Position numbers and translations under genes: made by a program. A stretch of DNA of 54,830 bases from contig JAGFNK010000355.1 of assembly GCA_025769875.1 (NCBI GenBank), positions 1-54,830 on the forward strand, read 5' to 3'. Numbering within the stretch: the stretch's first letter is position 1; each line of letters starts with the position of its first letter. The stretch is from Russula earlei. Its lineage: Eukaryota; Basidiomycota; Agaricomycetes; Russulales; Russulaceae. A model generated the notes under the pieces. That model was given only the letters and a program-made list of their open reading frames with translations, was not told the DNA's origin and made no database searches. Positions 43,251 to 52,232 of this stretch are shown here, one piece after another.

Positions 43251-44383
43251 TGTCCAGACTCACTGTTGAACAATCCAGTTCAAGAGTGAGGGGTTAGTTC
43301 AGAGACGAGTCGGTAGATGTCTAGGATGGCGTGGGCAAGGAGTAGAGTCCAGAGCAGTAACAAATACCAAAGGGTATGGTTACTGGTAAAGTCGAACAAG
43401 CACACAGAGAGGAGGCCAGGATAGTCACAAGGGGATGGTCCTTAAAGGAGTATCCCAGGAATGGAGAGTGCCATAAACAAATGGACAGTCTGAGGACTGT
43501 CCGCTACTTTATTGAGCGCTTATATACTACAAGAGAACTGCTAAATAGGGAACAAGTCATAACCTTGTTATCAAGCACAATAGAGTGATGAGTAAGGAGT
43601 CAGAGTGCACTTACTGAGCATGCTCAGTCATGCTCAGTAAGCTGCTGAGTAAGAAGGCTTCTCTTGATGAGTAAGAGCCTTCACTGTCCATGTGTTCACT
43701 GCTTTAATACACGTGCAAGCACCTGATTCATTTTCTGTTAGTTAGTTTAGGGCCAGTCATCTGAGGACTTGTAGTTTGCTTCAGGGAATAGTGTTATCTT
43801 ATAAGGCCCCTTATATAGTTCTATTAGGGTCCTTAGAGTTGACCCTAATACTTCTGTCCATGTGTTCACTGCTTTAATACACATGCAAGCACCTGATTCA
43901 TTTTCTGTTAGTTAGTTTAGGGCCAGTCATCTGAGGACTTGTAGTTTGCTTCAGGGAATAGTGTTATCTTATAAGGCCCCTTATATAGTTCTATTAGGGT
44001 CCTTAGAGTTGACCCTAATACTTCTATTAAGGTCCTTAGTATTGCCTTATAGTTTGTTCTATAGTTATTAGAGTTAGTCTAATAATGCGTTGTAGGGTCT
44101 TTGATACTGTGTCAGTGCTTATTGTAGGGCACCTAAAGTTGTCCTACAGGGTCTTTAGGAAGGCCCTAATATTGTCCTTTATTGCTAAAAGGGTTGCCAT
44201 TAAGTGGGGCTTGCTGTATGTCAATTGTGCCAAGAATCACTCGTGCGACAATGTGTGTGTGATATTGTGGACACCTCTACTCACACCTTTTGCTCATGTG
44301 AACAGGGTGACACCATAGAGACTGGGTTTCCTCTCATAAGGAAGGGTCCTTCAAGGGCCCTCTCCAGAGAATGGTTCATGACA
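43251..44383. mobile_element. solo LTR of family S (1133 bp) with an internal tandem duplication
   Basis: Ends TGTCCAGACTCAC and GGTTCATGACA. Flanked by CTGCC on both sides (43246-43250 and 44384-44388), so it is a solo LTR by itself, not half of a pair. About 169 bp longer than its relative at 49143 because of a tandem duplication. Confidence 0.9.
43686..44023. repeat. 169-bp tandem duplication inside the solo LTR
   Basis: Two nearly identical units starting GTCCATGTGTTCACTGC at 43686 and 43855, ending in ACCCTAATACTTCT. The relative at 49143-50104 has the unit once. It contains the LTR TATATAG stretch, so it may duplicate promoter elements. Confidence 0.9.
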
Positions 44384-44675
44384 CTGCCTGCAGCCCATAG
44401 TTGCCTAGCAGGTAGAGGGTCTGTCTCCAGCGCCCTTTGAACTGCCTCTCTGTGTCGAAGCAGTCTAAATTGTGTTCGTCTTGGCCATAGTTATAGAGGT
44501 TGTAACAAGGGGTGGCCTGGAGGATCTCGCCATAGTCTGCATGGCCTTCTCTGTTCTTCCCCCTCACTCTCGGCTCTCCCAAGGCAATGTCATAGGCCAC
44601 ATACCTGGCCGGTTTGTTGCCCCAAGTCATACCATCAGGGATGTCAATCCCTGTGTGGTGTCTGTCAGCATCCCA

Positions 44676-47600
44676 TCATACCCAAGGCTCTCCAGGGTGG
44701 GCAACCTGATCAAGAGTGCTGGTAGGGGACGTCACATCCCAGTCCCCAGGCTGAGCGTCGACTTGGTCAGCAGGGGGTCCAAATTTGAGGGGACGCATGT
44801 CTGCTTCTCCTTCTCCAGTGCTATGTTCATCCATTCCTTGGAAGAAGGCAAGGAGGGAAGCATCAGGGGTGGTGATTTCAAGTGGCCCCTCTGCACCAGA
44901 GAGGTCAGATTGGGGAACAATTTTGTTAGTGGGAGTTTGGGACATTTGTGAGTGACAATTTGGGGGTGAGGAAACAGGGGGCATCCTTTGCTGGATCCTT
45001 ATAACCCGTATGGCAGTGGGGTTCTTTCTGTGGTATTCCTCTATTAGTCTAGTCACTTTGATGTTCTCTACTGGTTCCCAAGAGTCATGGGCTTTGGAGT
45101 ATCCTTCCCACCAGACTTGATACTCCAGTTGTTTCCTCCTTCCAGTTTGTCTTGAACCTAAAATTGTTGCTACTTCATATTCTTCTTCTCCTTCCACCAA
45201 TTCCGCTTCTGGATTGGTGTAGTTGGCCCCATGCTCCTCTGTCTCCTTGTAAGGCGTCAATAAGGATGCATGAAACATGTTATGGATCCTCTAGCAGCTA
45301 GGGAGATCCAGTCTGTATGTCACTGGGCTGATCACCTCTGTGATTTCAAAGGGCCCATATCATTTTGGGCGTAGTTTCACTGTAGGATGTGTCGTTTTTA
45401 GGTTGGTGCTGTTGAGCCATACCCTTTCTCCTTTCTGATAAGGTTGGAAACTACTTCTTCGCTTCCACATTAGGGAAGCGATCTTTATTGCTTCTTGTGC
45501 CTGTGATCTTGCTTCCTGGATTTAAACTTTCCAATTGTCTATTCTTGGTACTTTGCTTCCCCAATTTGGCTGGTGTGCCTTGGGCATAAAGCCCATCCAT
45601 AAGAAGAAAGGGGACTGCTTGGTTGTCTCTGAAACATTAGAATTCATTGTGTATTGCACCAGAGGCAGCCAGTCCACCCAATCGTCTTGTTGGTGGTTGC
45701 AAAAGATCCTGAGCGATGTTTCCCTCGTCTGATTCATTCTTTCTGATTGTCCATCTGTCTGGGGATGGTAGGCGGTGCTGATATTCTGTTTGATATGCAG
45801 CTGGTCGCAAAGTTCCCCAATGAACTTGGAACTTATTAGTTTGTCTCGATCGGATATGACCTTGCTTGGTACTCCCACAAAGGGGAATATTCTGTCCTTG
45901 TAGAGCTGTGCTAGCTCTTCTGCGTCCATCTCTTCCTTGCAAGGAAGCAGGATGACGCCCTTAGTACAATCATGGTCGGTGACAGTCAATATACTGTCAT
46001 ATCCTTTCGACTTCGGCAATTTGACCACAAAGTCCATGCTGACAGTTGAGAAGGGAGTAGCCCCTTCTTCTGGTGGTATGGGATACAGGGGAGGTCGACT
46101 TGGATGAGTGTTTGACTTGTTACTTTGGCAAATTGCACATCCTTCTACATATCGGTCAACAAAGCGTCTCATGGTGGGCCACCAGTAGTATCGCATCATT
46201 CCCAGTAATGTTTTAGCTTTCCCTGGGTGTCCTGCTGTGGGACTATCATCATACTGTTCCAGAAATGTCCTGTGGGTCCCTTCGTTGCCTGTAACCACCA
46301 AGGCTTCATTCTTCCACCATAAGCTATGTCGCTTCTCCAGTCAGTGTCTCTGTACCCAATCAAGTAACTTTAATTGGTGTCTTTCTTCCCCTTGTTGGTT
46401 CTTTATCCATTCTTCCAATGCAGTAGTATGCATTACTTGAATAAAAAGGTGGTCAGGTAGCGTGACCACTTCTTCTTTATCCCCTTGTCCATTGTCAAGG
46501 TCAGGTCTCCAAGACAGGGTGTCTGCTTTATTCCTTGCCCCTGCCTGGTGTTTCAGTTCTAAGTCGAAGTCCACCAAGAAGGTAATGTATCTTGCTACTC
46601 GACTGTTTATTCACTGAGGGTGTCAGTAATGCAACAGGTTTGCATGGTCTGTATAGACCACCACCTTGTGCTTTGCTCCCATGAGCAGGTGTCTCCAGTG
46701 TTTCAAGGCTTGCACCATGGCTAAGAACTCTTTGTCCCATATGTTGTAGTTCTTTTCCGCTTGTTTCAAAGCTGCGGAGAAGTAACCTATTGGCCTCCTC
46801 TTTCCTTGTTCGTCCTTCTGGAATAGTACTGCTCCAATAGCATAATTGGACATGTCTACTTCCAGTTCAAAGGGTTGCTCCTCATCAGGATGGAGCAGGA
46901 TGGGGTCGGAAGATACTATCTGGATAAGTCGTTCCAGAGCATCTTTGCATTCTTGGGTCCATTCAAATGGCACCCCTTTCTTTGTCAAGGTGATAATGGG
47001 TTGAGCAATCTGACTGAACCCTCAAATGAAAGCCCTATTGTAACTGAGGACTCCCATGACTTTGCGTACTTCGTGTACATCCTTGATTTCCCTAGGCCAC
47101 GTGATTCCTTGGACCTTGGAGGCCTCAATCTTCATCTTCCCTTCATCTATGTCCCACCCCAGCATGGTTAGTTTCTGCACCATGAACTGGCACTTCTTGG
47201 GTTTCAGGAAGTATGACTTCTTCTGCATCAGCATGAGTAGCTTGCTGATGCATTGCTTGTGGATTTCTAGTTGTTCAAGACTGTCCCCTGTGGCAATTCC
47301 AAAGTCATCCAGATAGTTGACAGTGTATTCTGCCCATCAGTCCAGCCAGTCACTGAAGTCTCTTCTCATCAGCCTAGTAAAGAAGGCTGGTGCATTCTTG
47401 AGCCCGAAATACATGATGTTGGGCAGGTAGGTTCCATATGGCATCTTGAAGGCTGCTTTCCAGTGATCTCCTTCTGCCAGTTGCACATTATTGTATCCCC
47501 ATTGTATATCAAACTTGGAGAACACCTTCTTCCCTCTGAAGTCTTTCCACCTCTTGTTCCAGATGTGGTAAAGGTTCATTGTCTTGTCTGGTCCACTGAT

Positions 47601-48470
47601 TTAGTTGTCGATAGTCTACAATGATCCTCTTCTCCTTGCTGTCCTTCTTGCCAATGAAGAACACTGGAGATGTGTAGCTGGATGGACCTGGAGTGATGTA
47701 TCGCTTTTCTACTTCATCAGCTAGGAATTTCTTGAGGTATTCTCGCTCATCTCGTGTTAGGGGGTACACTTTGCAGTTTAGCTCTTTTGGTGCATCAGGG
47801 TAACAGCTCTATCTGCATGTCTGGTTCCCTTGGTGGCGGGAACCTCTGGGACTTCTCTTCTGAGAAGACATCTGCAAAGTGGTGGAATCACTTTGGAACA
47901 TTGGCAAGGGGGTCCTCTCCTTCCTGTGGTTCAATTGACTGCTGGGCCCATCTCTGAGCAATAGTCGTCTTCTGTAGGTAAATGGCTTCCCCTTTCTTCA
48001 ATTGTTGGCTTTCATCTCTTGCTCGCTTTTGGATATTTGCGACATAGAGATCCAGGTACTTGTATCGAGCAGTCTCAATCTGTACCGTTCCTTCCATCAG
48101 CTGTCCTTTCTTCCAGTTGATGGTGGGGTCGAATTCATATAGGAAGGGATATCCCAGGATGACCGATCTGTTCCTAAATCTGTGAGATAGAACTTTTGCA
48201 AGCTCTCCTTCTCCTTGTATCGGACGCGAAGCCAGCAGTAATGGGTGAGTTCCCCTTGCTTATTCTGGGTTCCTGTCAATGTTTCGTACTATCCATGGGT
48301 TCATGTAGCTCCTGTTTCCCAATCTTCAATCTTTTCCAAGCTGAGTGATCGATGAAGTTCTCTGTTGCTCCACTGTCCAGTAGAGCAGATTCCTCGGCCG
48401 TTGTGTGTGCAGTGACGAAAGTGAATGGAATATTCATAGCATTCAGTCTTCTAATGTACACTTGCAACAC
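44676..48470 (-). pseudogene. E1 pol: protease, RT, RNase H, integrase, chromodomain
   Basis: In minus-strand order: aspartic protease with LLDSGATENFID (48420-48350); RT with YTSPVFFIGKKD, KVFSKFDIQWGYNN, FGLKNAPAFFTRLM and the YLDD box in NYLDDFGIAT near 47320; RNase H with ELEVDMSNYAIGAVLF and NIWDKEFLAMVQAL and YTDHANLLHY (46990-46620); integrase with AGHPGKAKT, GCAICQSNKS, VSMDFVV, ISDRDKLIS and YHPQTDGQSERMNQ (46300-45520), so D, D and E are present; and chromodomain YEVATILGSRQTGRRKQLEY with VWWEGYSKAHDSWEP (about 45170-45060). The parts lie in several frames, and a TGA interrupts RT at 47337-47339, so it is inactive. The chromodomain would direct integration to marked chromatin. Confidence 0.85.
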
Positions 48471-48479
48471 ACTATTCTT

Positions 48480-51400
48480 CCTAAGCCAGGCCGTCGACTT
48501 AGGTGTTCCTAAAAACCCTGTTCCATCAGTTCTTCCAACAAGTCCTCCTTCTGTTTGGTGGACATCTTCTTTATGGACGCCAAGGAGGAGCTCTTATTAT
48601 AGGTAGGAGGAGGAGATGTAGATTGCCCGGAGACAGTGCTTTCATTTCCACTGTCCCCTGAATCGTCCTCCTTCTCTGTTTCCAGAGCTCGAGCTTTTCC
48701 TTTGTCCCTTGGGTTACTTGATTTCTTCTTGACTCTGTCCTTGTCAGGACAGTTCCGACTGATATGTCCTGCTTTCTTGCAGATAAAGCATTTTCCTTCT
48801 GCTAGCAGTTTCTTCTTTTCCTCTGTCAGAGGAGGACATCACTTAGTCCTTGCTGCATCAGTGGATACTGAGTCCACTTCCATTGCATTCGGATCTCTTT
48901 GGTTTCGCCTTTTCCCAACCTGTAGGGATTTTCCATGGTGGTCAACGATCCACCTCCAGATCCAATATTGGCCTTCATGAGCTGGTCTCTGGCCTGTTCT
49001 TCCCTAGCAGCATTGATCCATGCTCGTAGATCATTGATGGCAGGTATGTCTCTGACTGGTTGATTGTAGATTTGTCGCACCAGCCAGGTGATTAGGCCAG
49101 CCTTGTAGGCTTCTACTGCTCCTGGTGAATTCTGGTCCCATCTGTCAAGACTCACTGTTGAACTATCCAGTTCAAGAGCGAGGGATAAGCTTGAAGACGA
49201 GTCAATAGACGTCCAAGACCGCGTGGGCAAGGAGTAAGATCCAGAGTAGTAACAAATACCAGAGGGGTATTGTTACTGTGAGAGTAGAGCAGTCATGCAG
49301 GGAAGAGGCCAGGATAGTTACAAGGGGACGGTCCTTAAAGGAGTATCCCAGGGTTGGAGAGTGCTGTAAACAAATGGACAGTCTGAGGACTGTCTGCTAC
49401 TTTATTGAGCGCTTATATACTACAAGAGAACTGCTGAATATGGAACAAGTCATAACCTTGTTATCAAGCACAGTAGAGTGATGAGTAAGAAGTTGGAGGA
49501 CGCTTACTGAGCATGCTCAGTCATGCTCAGTAAGCTGCTGAGTAAGAAGGCTCCTTTGATGAGTAAGAGCTTCCATTGTCCACATGTTCATTGCTTTAGT
49601 GCACGTGCGAGCACCTGATTCATTTCCTGTTAGTTAGTTTAGGGCCGGTCATTTGAGGACTTGTAGTTTGGTTAGGGAATAGTGTTATCTTTATAAGGCC
49701 CTTATATAGTTCTATTAGGGTCCCTAGAGTCGACCCTAATACTCTTATTAAGGTCCTTAGTGTTGCCTTATAGTTTGTTCTATAGTTATTAGAGTTGGTC
49801 TAATAACGTGTTGTGGGGTCTTTGATACTAGGTTAGTGCCTATAGTAGAGCTTCTAGGGTCGTTCCAAAGGGTCCTTAGGAAGGCCCTAATACTGTCTTT
49901 TGTTGCTAGAAGGGTTGCCTTTAAGTGGGGCTTGCTGTATGTCGATTGTGCCGAGAATCGCTCGCGCAACAATGTGCGCGCGATATTGTGGACACCTCTA
50001 CTCACCCCTTTTGCTCATGTGAACAGGGTGACACCATAGAGACCAGGTTTCCTCCTATAAGGAAGGGTCCTTCAAGGGCCCTCTCTGGAGAATGGTTCAT
50101 GACACCATCCTGCTTTACTGAGCAGAACAAGGAATTTGCTGGTATAGTCATCCAGCGATGCTGCTTTAGACATGGACAATTGTTGTAGCTCCATGAAAGC
50201 ATCTTCAGGCTCTGTGGTGTCTTTGAATTCTCTGAAGAAGTCATCCACAAATTCGGTCCAAAAGAGCATGTCAGTTGGATCTAGTTGCACTGGTGCATAA
50301 GGAGACGGCGGGTCCCCATTTCTTTTTGCCTCTACCAGGTTCGTTTGATTGACCACCCATTCATGTACTTTCTCTCCTTTGATGTAGGTGAGAGCCAGGG
50401 CTACTCGCTTCATTGGAATAGTCATGGTCGGGTTGTCGCTGTTGAGCAGATTCCATAGATTGAAATCCTGGACAAAGTACTTCGTCTTTTTCCTGTCTCC
50501 TTTGAAGACTTCAGGAGGGTCTCCTTTTAGAGATCCGTTGCCCCCATGGGGGCCTGGTGCCGGTTGAGGTGCCAGATTTGCTCCTGGTCCTACAGGAGGT
50601 GCTGTCGGTGGTCCCCCTGCTGGAGGGCCTCCTCCGGGTGGGCCTCCTCCTGGTACTGGTGGACCTGCAGGTCCGAAGGGGACTCCTCCACCTCCAGGTG
50701 GTCCTCCTGCTCCAGGTGGTCCTCCTCCAGGGTTTACTATGATGGTGGGCCCTGTTCTTCCACCTGCTGTCTGAGTGGCAATGGTGGCTGTCTGCGTTGC
50801 TGCAATGGTCGCCATTTCGACTGATTCTTCTGGCTCTTCAACAATTGTTGGTTCAATGGGCAAGATGTGTACTGTCTGCTCTAGTTTTTCAGCTAGCTCC
50901 AATACCTCTGGTGCTTCTGCTTTCTGATCTGTAGTCGGAGGGTCCGACTGTTCTGTTTCTCCACTTGATGACTTTTGTATCAATGGAGCTGGGTCGTCCA
51001 CTACTGGGTCTCTGGCTTCCCAATGAGTAGTATAAGGATCTGTCTTGGTTCCTAAACCTAGGACCTTATATTCGTCGATGTCTTCGTCCTCTCCTGCGTA
51101 AGGACGTCCTTTGTGGTAATCAACAAAGTACCACTGATCGTTGATGTATTCACAAGGAAGGTAGCTTCCTTTGTATCGGACCTTGTATCTGTTAGGTCCT
51201 TCCTGGTCTGCCCAACACCAGAGGGCAGTTCCTTTGATTCCTGAGGGTAGATTGTCCCTTTCTCTAGCTTTGAACCAACCAAATTTGGTTCCTTGCTTTG
51301 ATTTCTGGTTGAACTTACGCGTATGCTATGTTCTCCTTCGATTTCCAGTTTGTCCACTCGCCACTGCCTTTCCTAGGGAGTTGGGACTTGTCTGCCCTCT

Positions 51401-51560
51401 TACCACTGTCTATGCCAATGACAGTAGGGGTCTTTACAGAAGTATGCGTGTGTCCAACCGTGCTGCTCGTCGAGAGTCACGTAGTACACCTTCTTCTTGT
51501 CGTGGAGAGGTCTGCATAGATTCTCCCCCTTGACTACTTCAGCGTAGGTTGCTGACCGTA
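48480..51560 (-). pseudogene. E1 gag, interrupted by a solo LTR
   Basis: From the 5' LTR inward: an N-terminal part reading KKKVYYVTLDEQHGWTHAYF then CKDPYCHWH (a Cys/His cluster), DNLPSGIKGTALWCWADQEG, YINDQWYFVDYHKGRPYAGE, an acidic region, a Gly/Pro-rich run (50740-50530), and the retrotransposon-gag core LKGDPPEVFKGDRKKTKYFV through LSMSKAASLDDYTSKF and LLSKAGW. Solo LTR 49143-50104 interrupts; after removal it continues DQNSPGAVEAYKAGL, NDLRAWINAAREEQ, then a 1-nt frameshift near 48920, a TGA at 48839-48841 and the knuckle CFICKKAGHISRNC (about 48790-48750). Gag packages the element RNA. Frameshifts and stops show decay. Confidence 0.8.
49143..50104. mobile_element. solo LTR of family S (962 bp)
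   Basis: Ends TGTCAAGACTCAC and GGTTCATGACA; flanked by CCATC on both sides (49138-49142 and 50105-50109). Same family as 43251-44383. Inserted in E1 gag after E1 was in place. Confidence 0.92.
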
Positions 51561-51643
51561 TGATGACTAGATCCTAGTCTTTAGGCTTCCTGCCTATTTC
51601 TGGTTCGCTTTCACAGCGATGTCTGTGATAGAAGCTCGACTTA

Positions 51644-52232
51644 TGTTAAGGCTCCAAAGTGCCTTAAATAAGATCAATGGTCACGTCTATAAACGCGTCC
51701 TACCAATGCAGATATGCTTGAGTCAAGCAAGCAATACTCGTGGAAGGGAAGGAGTGTTTAGATCCTTCTTGAGTATGACAACAAGATGAGAGGGGCTCTG
51801 CAGATGGGGTAGGAGTCAACTGTTTGGGATTGGCAAACTAAGTTGAGCTTAAGGCTCAACTGTTTCTACTGGGGGCTTTATATAGCCCTACAGGGATAAG
51901 GTTCATGCTACTGTAGTACTGGTTGGTGCTATAGAAGCAAAAGGCGGCTCATAGAAGTGAGGTTGCTTCTATGTAAACAATCTCGGTGCTGGAAGCATTA
52001 AGTGCTTCCCCAATCAAGGAATCGACATACGTGGCGGTACAGGAACATCTGGGACAGAAGCAATGCTATTCATTGCTTCTTCAGTACATCTTTTGAAAGA
52101 TACGATCAACGCGTTCCGAACGAGATATCAACGAACATAAACGATCAAGATCTGACGCATGCATAATGCAAACAGTGCAGTCCCTAGTTCAGGTGTTCCG
52201 GCATCTTCCGGACCCCAAACCACTCGGTAACA
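51644..52232 (-). repeat. E1 5' LTR (589 bp)
   Basis: TGTTAAGGCTCC...CTCGGTAACA. Contains a TATATAG stretch near 51889. Differences from the 3' LTR are scattered, many of them transitions, and there are small indels, so the element is not new. Confidence 0.92.

Larger units (their letters stand above)
42132..44678 (-). pseudogene. post-chromodomain extension of the E1 polyprotein with a second CCHC zinc knuckle
   Basis: After the chromodomain segment a TGA at 44676-44678 is followed in the same frame by WDADRHHTGIDIPDGMTWGN, then GEPRVRGKNREGHADYGEIL and FKGRWRQTLYLLGNYGLQA. A solo LTR (43251-44383) interrupts; removing it with one CTGCC copy continues in frame as AELYHLDHLYTQQEMLEANY, a charged helical stretch (LKEEEKQLRYKLRKYLAEKQ) and a Pro-rich part. 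A frameshift near 42900 leads to QGYSEEEIDVLQTM, a zinc knuckle CKYCGKVGHFNKYC (about 42670-42620), a TGA at 42480-42482, a basic PSRKRKSNQERED stretch and an acidic end at 42132. About 470 codons in all, reaching to the polypurine tract. The function is unknown: nucleic-acid binding through the knuckle is likely. It could be a separate accessory protein or a polyprotein domain. Confidence 0.65.
40930..52232 (-). mobile_element. Ty3/gypsy chromovirus (element E1) with three nested solo LTRs
   Basis: Minus-strand order: 5' LTR (51644-52232), gag with CCHC knuckle, protease, RT, RNase H, integrase, chromodomain, a long post-chromodomain extension, polypurine tract, 3' LTR (40930-42090). Without the nested LTRs the element is about 8.7 kb. 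LTRs run TGTTA...TAACA. The flanks (CCAGA left, AAGAG right) do not match, so one side has been rearranged. No convincing tRNA primer site next to the 5' LTR. The reading has several frameshifts and stops, so it is not autonomous now. Confidence 0.9.

Noticed and set aside
43251..50104. A full-length retrotransposon bounded by the two similar LTRs
   Set aside because: Each LTR has its own matching 5-bp duplication, and E1 coding joins in frame across each when removed, so both are solo LTRs.
50546..50824. Trp/Ser/Arg-rich plus-strand reading
   Set aside because: Antisense of the Gly/Pro-rich part of E1 gag.
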